In this document: positions 17,134-24,530 of the stretch, piece after piece
How the letters are laid out: each line of letters starts with the position of its first letter
How positions within the stretch are numbered: the stretch's first letter is position 1
Source: GCA-2737725 sp033763995
GTDB taxonomy: Bacteria; Pseudomonadota; Alphaproteobacteria; Rhodospirillales; Rhodospirillaceae
Direction: 5' to 3'
Length of the DNA: 64,000 nucleotides
Assembly (NCBI GenBank): GCA_033763995.1
Contig: JANRJL010000082.1
Coordinates: 8,313 to 72,312, forward strand
Made by a program: the position numbers and the translations under genes
Notes under the pieces: generated by a model
What the model saw: only the letters and a program-made list of their open reading frames with translations
What the model was told of the DNA's origin: nothing
Database searches by the model: none

Positions 17134-17207
17134 CTTGGCTACCCTTCACGCACACTCTAGGCGAGCAAAGCAAACTCGCCAATCGCACCGAAGGACATCA
17201 GCCCACG

Positions 17208-18206
17208 ATGAAGGCTTTGCAGCAAGTGGCCCACGGCGATCCGGCCGAGGCGGTGAAGCTGGTGGATCTGCCCGATCCCGTTCCGAGGCCCGGCGAGGTC
17301 GTCATTCGCATGGAGGCCGCCGCCGTGCACTTGGCCGACATCAAGAACTTCACGGGTGAACGCGACTTTCGCGCGAAGTTCCTGCCCCGCATTCCCGGCT
17401 ATGAGGGCATCGGGCGCATCGTCGCTCTGGGCCGCGGCGTGACGCAGTTCAACGTCGGCGAGCGGGTGTTTCCCTGGTGGGGGGCCGGCACCTTCGCGCA
17501 GTTGGTCTGCACCCCCGCCGACAAGGTAATGCCGGCACCGGAAGGTGACGCCCAACAGTTGGCCTTGATGCTGGTGAACGGATTCACCGCCGTGAGCTTG
17601 TTGGATGACTTTGTGCAGCTCTCGCCGGGCCAATGGTTGGTGCAGAACGGTGCCAACTCAAACTGCGGGCGCTATGTGATCGTGCTGGCCCAGGAGCGTG
17701 GCATCCGCACCTGCAGCATCGTGCGCCGGGCCGAGGTTATCGACGAACTGCGCGCGCTGGGCGCCGATGCCGTGATCCTCGATCACGAGAACCCTGTGGA
17801 ACTCGCCGCCCGCGTGAAGGCCGCAATCGGCGAAGCCGAGATCAAGCTCGGTCTCGACATGGTGGCCGGTACTGCCACGGGGCGCATGATGCGCTGCGTG
17901 TCGTCCGGTGGGGTGGTCGTCAACTACGGCTTTATTTCGGGCCAGCCCTGCGAAGTGCATTTCAACGAGGTCTGGCAGAAGGAGGCCACGCTCAGGGGCA
18001 TGAGCGCGGGGCGTGGCCTCGCCCAACGCTCCATGGACGAGTTGCGGCGGGTCTACGCCCATCTCGCCCAACTGATCGCCGGCGGGCAGATGCGCGCGGC
18101 CATCGCCGGCACCTACACCCTCGATCGCGCGACCGAGGCCTTCCGTCATGCGTTGCGTACCGGCGCGGAGCGGGACGGCAAGATCATTCTGCTGCCGAAC
18201 GGGTGA
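17208..18206 (+). CDS. MECR-like 2-enoyl thioester reductase / zinc-free MDR, copy 1
   Basis: A 332-residue medium-chain dehydrogenase/reductase. It has an N-terminal GroES-like domain with PGYEGIGRIVALG but no structural or catalytic zinc cysteines. The nucleotide-binding signature GANSNCGRYVIVLAQ is followed by CSIVRR, the pattern of mitochondrial trans-2-enoyl-CoA/ACP reductases (MECR/Etr1) that prefer NADPH. Reduction of an enoyl thioester is therefore likely; the acyl chain is unknown. It is the first of three tandem paralogues with gaps of 3 and 12 bp. Confidence 0.85.
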   Translation: MKALQQVAHGDPAEAVKLVDLPDPVPRPGEVVIRMEAAAVHLADIKNFTGERDFRAKFLPRIPGYEGIGRIVALGRGVTQFNVGERVFPWWGAGTFAQLVCTPADKVMPAPEGDAQQLALMLVNGFTAVSLLDDFVQLSPGQWLVQNGANSNCGRYVIVLAQERGIRTCSIVRRAEVIDELRALGADAVILDHENPVELAARVKAAIGEAEIKLGLDMVAGTATGRMMRCVSSGGVVVNYGFISGQPCEVHFNEVWQKEATLRGMSAGRGLAQRSMDELRRVYAHLAQLIAGGQMRAAIAGTYTLDRATEAFRHALRTGAERDGKIILLPNG

Positions 18207-18209
18207 GCG

Positions 18210-19211
18210 GTGAAAGTTCTTCGTCACATCGGCTACGGCGATATCGCCACCGCGCTGCGTCTCGACGATGAGCCGGAACCTATTCCCGGCCCGGGCGAAG
18301 TTGTGATCCGCATGGAGGTCGCGCCGCTGCAGAAATCCGAGATTCTCAATCTTGCCGACCCCCAACGCATACCGCCCGACAAACTCCCCCGCATCTGCGG
18401 CTCGGAGGGCGTCGGGTGTGTCGTCGCCAAGGCGGCAGACGTGACGAGCTTCGCTCTGGGCGATCGCGTGTTCGCGCCGAAATATGCCGGACTCTTGCGA
18501 GAGTTCATGCCGGCCCAGGCCGAGTCGTGTTTCCCGGCCCCTCGCGACTGCGCGGCGGAAAAGCTCTGCATCGTCTCCACCATGGGCCTGACGAGCTGGT
18601 TGCTGCTGCAAGACTACGTCCAACTCCCGGCCGGGTCGTGGATCATCCAGGATGCCGCCAATTCGTCGATAGGCCGAGTCATCATCGGCATGGCCCGCGC
18701 GCGGGGCTTGCGCACGGTCAATGTCGTGCGCCGCACCGGGCTCGACCACGATCTCAAGTTCCTGGGCGGCGACGTTGTGGTGGTCGATCCGGGCGACCCC
18801 GAAGCATTGGCCGCCATGGTCACCAAGGCCACCGACAATGCCGAGATCAAGGTCGGCCTCGACATGATCGGCGGCGATTTGGCCGGGCGCATCGCGCGCT
18901 GCCTGGCGCCGGGCGGCACATTGGTGCTCTACGGCGGCAGCGGGCCTGATGCGGCGCGCATCGATTTCATGGACCTGCACCGACGCGATCTAAGGGTCAC
19001 GGGCATGGGCATGTCGCGGTCCTTCAACAAGCGTTCGCCGGCGGAGAAAACCGAGGTGTACCACACCATCGGCCGGATGGCGGCCGAGGGCGTGATCAAA
19101 ACCAATATTGCCGCCGCCTATCGGTTGGAGGACTATCGAGCGGCCTTCGCGCATGTGTCGCGGCCCGATTCTCACCGCGACGGCAAGGTGATTTTTCGCT
19201 TCGACAACTAA
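18210..19211 (+). CDS. MECR-like 2-enoyl thioester reductase / zinc-free MDR, copy 2
   Basis: A 333-residue paralogue of the preceding gene, starting at GTG three bases after its stop. The GroES-like domain has CGSEGVGCVVAKA. The cofactor loop AANSSIGRVIIGMARARG and NVVRR match the MECR pattern, and zinc ligands are absent. It is the most divergent of the three copies, with ITALS-type substitutions around the active site and a different C-terminus, so it may handle another substrate or form a heteromer with its neighbours (inference). Confidence 0.83.
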   Translation: MKVLRHIGYGDIATALRLDDEPEPIPGPGEVVIRMEVAPLQKSEILNLADPQRIPPDKLPRICGSEGVGCVVAKAADVTSFALGDRVFAPKYAGLLREFMPAQAESCFPAPRDCAAEKLCIVSTMGLTSWLLLQDYVQLPAGSWIIQDAANSSIGRVIIGMARARGLRTVNVVRRTGLDHDLKFLGGDVVVVDPGDPEALAAMVTKATDNAEIKVGLDMIGGDLAGRIARCLAPGGTLVLYGGSGPDAARIDFMDLHRRDLRVTGMGMSRSFNKRSPAEKTEVYHTIGRMAAEGVIKTNIAAAYRLEDYRAAFAHVSRPDSHRDGKVIFRFDN

Positions 19212-19223
19212 GGACCCATCCCG

Positions 19224-20216
19224 ATGAAAGCCATTCAACAGAATGCGTACGGCCCGCCGTCGGAGGTTGTCACCATCGTCGAACTGCCCGAGCCCGAACC
19301 CAAACCTGGCGAGATCGTGGTGGAACTGGAAGCCGCCGCCATGCACTTGGCCGATCTCAAGTTCATCAACGGCGACCCGGGCTTTCGCACCTTTACTTTC
19401 CCACGCATCTGCGGTCACGAAGGCTTGGGGCATGTCATCAAGCTGGGCGCGGGCGTGACCGAATATAAAGTCGGCGACCGCGTATTCCTGCCCATTGGCG
19501 TCGGCACCTTCCGCCAGCGCATCGCGGCACTCGCCGCCGATTGTCCGCCGGCGCCGGCCGGCGATGCCCAACAGCTCGCCCTGACCCTCATCAACGGCAT
19601 GACCGCCGTGATCCTGGTGGACGACTACGCCGGCCACGTGAAACCCGGCGAGTGGATCCTCCAGAACGGCGCCAACTCCAGTTGCGGGCGCTATATCATC
19701 AAGCTCGCCCACGACAAGGGCGTGAAGACCTGCAACATCGTGCGCCGCGAGTCGCTCATCAAGGAACTCAAGGCACTGGATGCCGACCAGGTCATCGTCG
19801 AGACCGGCAACGTGGACCAGACCGCCGAGCTGGTGAAGACCGTCACCGCCGGCGCGCCGATCAGCGTCGGCTTCGACTGCGTCGCGTCCACGGGCACCGA
19901 GACCATCGGCCGCTGCCTCGCCCGGGACGGCACCATCGTCAACTACGGCTACATGACGGGCAAAAACTGCGAGGTGGCCTTCCAGGATCTCTTCCGCAAG
20001 CACGTCAAGCTGGTGGGCATGAGCATGCAAAGCCCGCGCACCAAGGAACAACGCAAGGCGGTCTATGCCAAGCTCAGCGCCATGATCGCCGGCGGCGACC
20101 TGAAGGCCAAGATCGCCGCCACCTATACGCTCGACCAAATTCAAGAGGCCCTGGCCCATCAGGCCCGGACCGGTGACGACCGCCAGGGCAAGATCATCAT
20201 CCTGCCCAACGGGTGA
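19224..20216 (+). CDS. MECR-like 2-enoyl thioester reductase / zinc-free MDR, copy 3
   Basis: A 330-residue paralogue, closest in the cofactor region to copy 1. CGHEGLGHVIKLG lies in the first domain, GANSSCGRYIIKLAHDKG then NIVRR in the Rossmann domain, and zinc ligands are missing. It ends KIIILPNG almost exactly like copy 1 (KIILLPNG), supporting recent tandem duplication. It is the last gene of the three-gene unit, and converges with the CpcT/CpeT-like gene after 3 bp. Confidence 0.85.
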   Translation: MKAIQQNAYGPPSEVVTIVELPEPEPKPGEIVVELEAAAMHLADLKFINGDPGFRTFTFPRICGHEGLGHVIKLGAGVTEYKVGDRVFLPIGVGTFRQRIAALAADCPPAPAGDAQQLALTLINGMTAVILVDDYAGHVKPGEWILQNGANSSCGRYIIKLAHDKGVKTCNIVRRESLIKELKALDADQVIVETGNVDQTAELVKTVTAGAPISVGFDCVASTGTETIGRCLARDGTIVNYGYMTGKNCEVAFQDLFRKHVKLVGMSMQSPRTKEQRKAVYAKLSAMIAGGDLKAKIAATYTLDQIQEALAHQARTGDDRQGKIIILPNG

Positions 20217-20219
20217 GCA

Positions 20220-21200
20220 TCACTTCACCAGCGTGCAGTTGGCCTCGCCCCAGGAGGCCGTGACGGCGAGGCGCGACGCATCGGCGGAGCCAAAGGCGCC
20301 CATGCGCTCGAACTTGCCGCCCTCCTCCTTAGCGTAGAGCATCAGCGTGGGCCGCGCGCCCGCGTTGCGCGTGACCAAGTTGAGCATCCACACGTTGATG
20401 ATCATGGCCTCCTTGTGCATGGTCGTGACCGTGAACTCGCCGCCTTGATCGTGAATAGCCAAGTCGTTGTAGCGCTCATAGCCGTTGGGCTGGTCGGGAT
20501 TGCGCACGATCATGAAGCACGAGAACGGCCGCGCCTTGTAGGACACCTCGGGCAAATCGAGCGGGTTGCCCTGCATCACCGAGCCGTCCTCGCGGATGAA
20601 CTTGGTCTGGGTTGAGAGAGAAACCGGGGTGAGCACGATCTTGTCCGATAATCTGATTTTCTCGTTCATGCCGGGCGCCATGGTGAGGCATTGATCGGGG
20701 AATTGCTCGCCGAGAAAGCCCTCGGCGGAAGGGCGCCAGAACACGGCGCAGCCGTCGGGCAGCTTGTCCATGTTGGCCGGAGAAAAGCCCTTGAGCTTGG
20801 CCGGGTCCTTGTGGGCCCCCAGCGCCTTCTCGGCGTCCTTGCCCTTGAAGGCATAGATGTCGGTGATGATGCGGTTGTTGGCCGGATCGGCGCGGTGCGC
20901 GTAGATGCGCTGGCGATAGACCGAGGTCGGCGGCTCGCCCAAGTATTGCTCGACGTAGGTCACGTTGGGGCCGAAAGCCGGCAGATCGACCTTCTTGAAA
21001 ATCTTGTGGCGCCGGCTTTCCCAGCCCGCTTCGGGAATCTTCGCGCGCTCCTGCTCGTTGACTTGATTGGCGTTGTCATAGGCGCCGTCCCACAGGGCCG
21101 CCAAGCGCGCGGCGTCTTGATCGAGAATGGTTTTGTCTTGCGCGAGCGCGGGAGTGCCAGCCAGAACCGCGACAACGGCCGTCGAAATGAAGCAGCGCAA
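20220..21200 (-). CDS. Exported CpcT/CpeT-family protein
   Basis: A 326-residue protein. A TTG start at 21200 is chosen because AAGGGAGG lies a few bases upstream and it gives a clean signal peptide (MRCFISTAVVAVLAGTPALA). The mature region has the chromophore lyase CpcT/CpeT pattern: LAALWDGAYDNANQV, YVEQYLGEPPTSVYRQRIY, an IYAFKG strand, then LPDGCAVFWRPSAEGFLGE. In cyanobacteria this family attaches bilins to phycobiliproteins; proteobacterial members have no known role, and no phycobiliprotein is seen here. It is likely co-transcribed with the upstream methyltransferase and pirin genes. Confidence 0.68.
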   Translation of the reverse strand: MRCFISTAVVAVLAGTPALAQDKTILDQDAARLAALWDGAYDNANQVNEQERAKIPEAGWESRRHKIFKKVDLPAFGPNVTYVEQYLGEPPTSVYRQRIYAHRADPANNRIITDIYAFKGKDAEKALGAHKDPAKLKGFSPANMDKLPDGCAVFWRPSAEGFLGEQFPDQCLTMAPGMNEKIRLSDKIVLTPVSLSTQTKFIREDGSVMQGNPLDLPEVSYKARPFSCFMIVRNPDQPNGYERYNDLAIHDQGGEFTVTTMHKEAMIINVWMLNLVTRNAGARPTLMLYAKEEGGKFERMGAFGSADASRLAVTASWGEANCTLVK

Positions 21201-21211
21201 GCGGACCTCCC

Positions 21212-21925
21212 TTAAGGCGTGTTGGGCTTCTCGAAGATCATGAGGTGCTGCCAGGGCAGCGCGTCGATGGTTTGCGTCCACGCCAGGCCCAGCGCGGCCA
21301 TTTCCTTTTTGGCTTGAGCCTGGCTCATCTTGTGCAACGCCTTGATCGGCACGCCGTCGTCCTCGGCGCGATACTCCACCAGGGCGATCCGCCCCGCGGG
21401 CTTGAGGGCCTGCACCATGGCCTCGCCCATTTCGCGCGGGAATTCGAATTCATGGTAGGCGTCCACCATCAAAATCCAATCGAGCGTAGCTTCAGGCAAC
21501 TTGGGATCGCTCTCGGTGCCCAAGATGGTCTCGACGTGGCTCCAGGGGCCCATGGCCTTGCGCTGGGTGATGATGTCGAGCATCTCCTGTTGGATATCGA
21601 CCGCGTAAACCTTGCCCTGGGGCACTTTGGCGGCGAGACGAAAGCTGAAATAGCCCGTGCCCGCGCCGATATCGGCGACGGCGTCGGTGGGCTTGAGCGG
21701 CAGGCTGCGGATCAGCATCTCGGTGCCTTCTTCCTGGGCGCGTTCGCCGCGTTCGAGCCAAGAGGCGCCCAGGTGGCCCATGACCTGGGCGATCTCGCGG
21801 CCCATGTAAACCTTGCCGATGCCGTCGCGGCTGGGCGCCCGAACGGCATAGACGCTGTCGTCGGCGCGCGCCGCGCCGAGCGAGAGCAGAGCAACGAGGG
21901 CAAGGGCGGCGACGCGGAACATCAT
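21212..21925 (-). CDS. Exported SAM-dependent methyltransferase-like protein
   Basis: A 237-residue class I methyltransferase fold preceded by a signal peptide (FRVAALALVALLSLGAARA). Motif I is VADIGAGTGYFSFRLA, the acidic residue after strand 2 is in VYAVDIQ, and motif IV-like LILMVDAYHEF follows. A methyltransferase with an export signal is unusual because SAM is cytosolic, yet similar exported homologues are common in proteobacteria. It lies 6 bp after the pirin gene and 11 bp before the CpcT/CpeT-like gene, all on the minus strand. Confidence 0.83.
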   Translation of the reverse strand: MMFRVAALALVALLSLGAARADDSVYAVRAPSRDGIGKVYMGREIAQVMGHLGASWLERGERAQEEGTEMLIRSLPLKPTDAVADIGAGTGYFSFRLAAKVPQGKVYAVDIQQEMLDIITQRKAMGPWSHVETILGTESDPKLPEATLDWILMVDAYHEFEFPREMGEAMVQALKPAGRIALVEYRAEDDGVPIKALHKMSQAQAKKEMAALGLAWTQTIDALPWQHLMIFEKPNTP

Positions 21926-21931
21926 GGGCGG

Positions 21932-22828
21932 CTACATGTTCGGCAGCGGAATGAGTTCTTTTTCGTCCGGCGGCGGGCCGAAGCGATCAGAGATCTTGCC
22001 CTTCACGGCGGCGTCCCAGTCGGCCTTGGCGGCCTCGATCAGCGCCTTGTCGCTGGCCACGAAGTTCCACCACAAATGGCGCGGGCCCTCGAGCGGCGCG
22101 CCGCCGATGACGACGCAGCGCGTCTTTCCCTTGGCTTTGATGGTGGCTTCCACCTCGGGCAGCAAGATCACCATCTCACCGGCTTCGACAGCCTTGCCGC
22201 CGTTGTCGATGGCGCCCTCGACCACATAAATGGCGCGCTCGGGGTGATCGGCGGGCACGTCGACGCTGGCGCCGTCGATCAAGATCACGTCGGCGTAGAG
22301 CGTGGGCGAGAACACCTTCACCGGCGACTTCATGCCGAAGCCCGTGCCGAGCATGAGGCGAATGCTGGAATCGGCCTTGTCGCGCGTCGGCAGCTTGTTG
22401 GCGGGATGGTGCGTGAAGGAGGCTTTGGCTTTCTCATGCTGCTTGGGCAAGCCCAGCCAGCATTGAATGCCGTGCAGCTTGTGGCCGACGCGTCGGACTT
22501 CGAGCTTGGTGCGCTCGGAGTGCACGATGCCCTCGCCCGCCACCATCCAGTTGACGTCGCCGGGCCGGATCGCCTGGACGCTGCCCAGGTTGTCGCGGTG
22601 CATGATCTCGCCCACGACCAGATAGGTCACGGTGGCGAGCCCGATGTGGGGGTGGGGCCGCACGTCCAGCCCCTTGCCGGGCGCGAAGCTTGCCGGACCC
22701 ATGTGGTCGAAGAAGATGAAAGGCCCCACCGAGCGCTGCTCGACGCTGGGCAGGGCGCGGCCCACCATGAATCCGCCAAGCAAATCGCGGCGGCGGGGCT
22801 TGATCACCGTGGAAAACGCACTGAACAT
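21932..22828 (-). CDS. Pirin family protein
   Basis: A 298-residue two-cupin protein. The N-terminal cupin contains the pirin hallmark FFDHMGP, then RPHPHIGLATVTYL and GEGIVHSE, which give the metal ligands (three His and one Glu). The C-terminal cupin is less conserved. Bacterial pirins such as YhhW can act as quercetin dioxygenases or modulate partner enzymes. It heads a probable three-gene unit with the methyltransferase and CpcT/CpeT-like genes. An AGAGAG sequence upstream serves as ribosome-binding site. Confidence 0.9.
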   Translation of the reverse strand: MFSAFSTVIKPRRRDLLGGFMVGRALPSVEQRSVGPFIFFDHMGPASFAPGKGLDVRPHPHIGLATVTYLVVGEIMHRDNLGSVQAIRPGDVNWMVAGEGIVHSERTKLEVRRVGHKLHGIQCWLGLPKQHEKAKASFTHHPANKLPTRDKADSSIRLMLGTGFGMKSPVKVFSPTLYADVILIDGASVDVPADHPERAIYVVEGAIDNGGKAVEAGEMVILLPEVEATIKAKGKTRCVVIGGAPLEGPRHLWWNFVASDKALIEAAKADWDAAVKGKISDRFGPPPDEKELIPLPNM

Positions 22829-22894
22829 TTTACTCTCTCAATCGACCGAAAACCGCACACTCATTAAGAAGCGCCGCCGCAAAGATCAACCGCG

Positions 22895-23365
22895 TCATCG
22901 CTTTTCATTGACCTCCAGATAAATCCCGTTGGGATCGAACATCGACATCGTGCGCAGCAAGATCTTGCCCTTGCCGTCGTGGCTGGGCACGTCCCAGTCC
23001 GTGGGCGGCGCGGCGATGGTGGCCCCCTTCTCCAATGCGCGCTGATGGATGCCTTTGATGTCCTTGGTCTCCCACACCAACAGCGGATCGCCCAACTGCA
23101 CCTTGGTGCGGCCCTTCTTGATGCCGGTGTCGTAGGGAGCGTCGAGATACTGCATCAGCCCCAGCATGCCGATGACCGGATCGTCGGCCTTCAGCAGAAT
23201 CAAATGGCACCGCGCCCAGGGCGGGGCCGCGGGCGGGAATGACGGATGCACCGGCACCTTGTTGTCGTACCATTTGGTCATGCCGAAGACGTGAATGTAG
23301 AAATCCGCCGATTGCTCGGCGTTGGCGACCAGGAAAGTCGTGCGCTTGAAGAAGGCGTGAGTCAT
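22895..23365 (-). CDS. VOC (glyoxalase/dioxygenase fold) protein
   Basis: A 156-residue single VOC-fold unit. The pattern is FKRTTFLVANAEQSADFYIHVFGM at the start and DPNGIYLEVNEKR at the end, typical of glyoxalase I/bleomycin-resistance/extradiol-dioxygenase relatives. There is no signal peptide, unlike the two VOC genes just upstream. Metal ligands and substrate cannot be assigned with confidence. It is the last gene of a three-gene VOC cluster, with a 16-bp gap to the preceding gene. Confidence 0.85.
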   Translation of the reverse strand: MTHAFFKRTTFLVANAEQSADFYIHVFGMTKWYDNKVPVHPSFPPAAPPWARCHLILLKADDPVIGMLGLMQYLDAPYDTGIKKGRTKVQLGDPLLVWETKDIKGIHQRALEKGATIAAPPTDWDVPSHDGKGKILLRTMSMFDPNGIYLEVNEKR

Positions 23366-23381
23366 GGATGGTGCCCTTTCG

Positions 23382-23909
23382 CTACTTTTTCGGTTCGATC
23401 ATTTCGTTCAACTCAATCTTGATGCCGTTGGGGTCGCGCAGAAACATCTGCTTGGCGCGCCCCGAGCGCGACAATATCGGCGGGCTCAGCACCGTGTAGC
23501 CGCCCGCCACCGCGCGGGCATGGATCGCTTCGATGCCCGTGACCACATGCACCAGCATGACGTCGTTATAGGCGTTGGCGTTGCCCGTGGGCCGGGTGAC
23601 CGTGCCCATCTCCTTGCTGTCGACGCCCATGACGGCGACGAACGCGCCGTCCAGCGACTTCATATACGTCATGCTGAGCACCGCATCGGGCGGCATGCCC
23701 AACGGATGGTCGGTTGGCAGCCGGATGTCGGTGCTGGTGGGTTCCTCGGTGTAGCCCAAGACCTCGCGGTAAAACTTCACCGTGGCGGGGCGGTTCTTCA
23801 CCATGATGGCCGCGCGCTGCAGCGTGGCGACGCCCGCTGCCGGTTCCGCGGCGGCGGAAGGTGCCGTTAGCCCGATTGCGAACGCGAGAAGGATTGCGAT
23901 GCGGGTCAT
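23382..23909 (-). CDS. Exported VOC-fold protein
   Basis: A 175-residue protein with a signal peptide (MTRIAILLAFAIGLTAPSAA) ahead of one VOC domain: VATLQRAAIMVKNRPATVKFYREVLGY and the C-terminal FLRDPNGIKIELNEM. The start at 23909 overlaps the stop of the next upstream gene in ATGA. It is equal in length to that gene and similar in sequence, so the pair arose by tandem duplication. An extracytoplasmic VOC protein is unusual; a role in binding rather than glutathione-dependent chemistry is possible (inference). Confidence 0.83.
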   Translation of the reverse strand: MTRIAILLAFAIGLTAPSAAAEPAAGVATLQRAAIMVKNRPATVKFYREVLGYTEEPTSTDIRLPTDHPLGMPPDAVLSMTYMKSLDGAFVAVMGVDSKEMGTVTRPTGNANAYNDVMLVHVVTGIEAIHARAVAGGYTVLSPPILSRSGRAKQMFLRDPNGIKIELNEMIEPKK

Positions 23910-24433
23910 TTTTTCTCCGGCAGCATTTCGAACAGCTCCAATCGCACCCCGTTGGGATCGCGCAGGAACATTTGCATGGAGCGGCCGGTGTTGGAGGGCT
24001 TGGGACCCCACAGCACCTCGTAGCCGCCCGCCACCGCGCGGCGGTGAATTTCGGCGATGTTCTTCACTTGGTGCACGAACATCACGTCGCCGCCGGCGTT
24101 GCCCGCTTGGCCGGGCCGGGCCAGCGGTTTGAAGTCGGGGTGGTCGACGCCCATGATGCTGAGGCCCGCGCCGTCCTTGGACTTCATGCCGGTCAGCGTG
24201 CGCTTGGCGCCCGCCGGCAAGCCCAGACCATTACCCGCCTCGGCCGGGGCCAGATCGTTGGTGGTCAGTTCCTCGTAGCCCATGACCTCGCGGAAGAACT
24301 TCACCGTGGCGGCGCGGTCGGCGACGAAAATAGCCGTGCGCAAATACGTGGACGAGACGGCCTGGTCTTGGGCCGTGGCGCCGGCTGCCAGGCCGGCAAC
24401 AGCGACAAGAACGGCAAGCGTGAGTTTACGCAT
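23906..24433 (-). CDS. Exported VOC-fold protein
   Basis: A 175-residue protein starting at MRKLTLAVLVAVAGLAAGA (signal peptide), with GGGGAGG upstream of ATG; upstream in-frame starts lack support. The VOC domain has YLRTAIFVADRAATVKFFREVMGYEEL and ends FLRDPNGVRLELFEMLPEKK. It is first in the VOC cluster, coupled by a 4-bp overlap to its paralogue. It is divergent from the molybdoenzyme gene with 97 bp between starts. Confidence 0.83.
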   Translation of the reverse strand: MRKLTLAVLVAVAGLAAGATAQDQAVSSTYLRTAIFVADRAATVKFFREVMGYEELTTNDLAPAEAGNGLGLPAGAKRTLTGMKSKDGAGLSIMGVDHPDFKPLARPGQAGNAGGDVMFVHQVKNIAEIHRRAVAGGYEVLWGPKPSNTGRSMQMFLRDPNGVRLELFEMLPEKK

Positions 24434-24530
24434 GGTGGCCTCCCCTGGTGGAAAAGCCGAGCATAGGCCAGGATAGCCGGGACCGGAACCCGCCAAACCC
24501 GCCGCCGCTGCCAACATCTCCGAGGCCATC

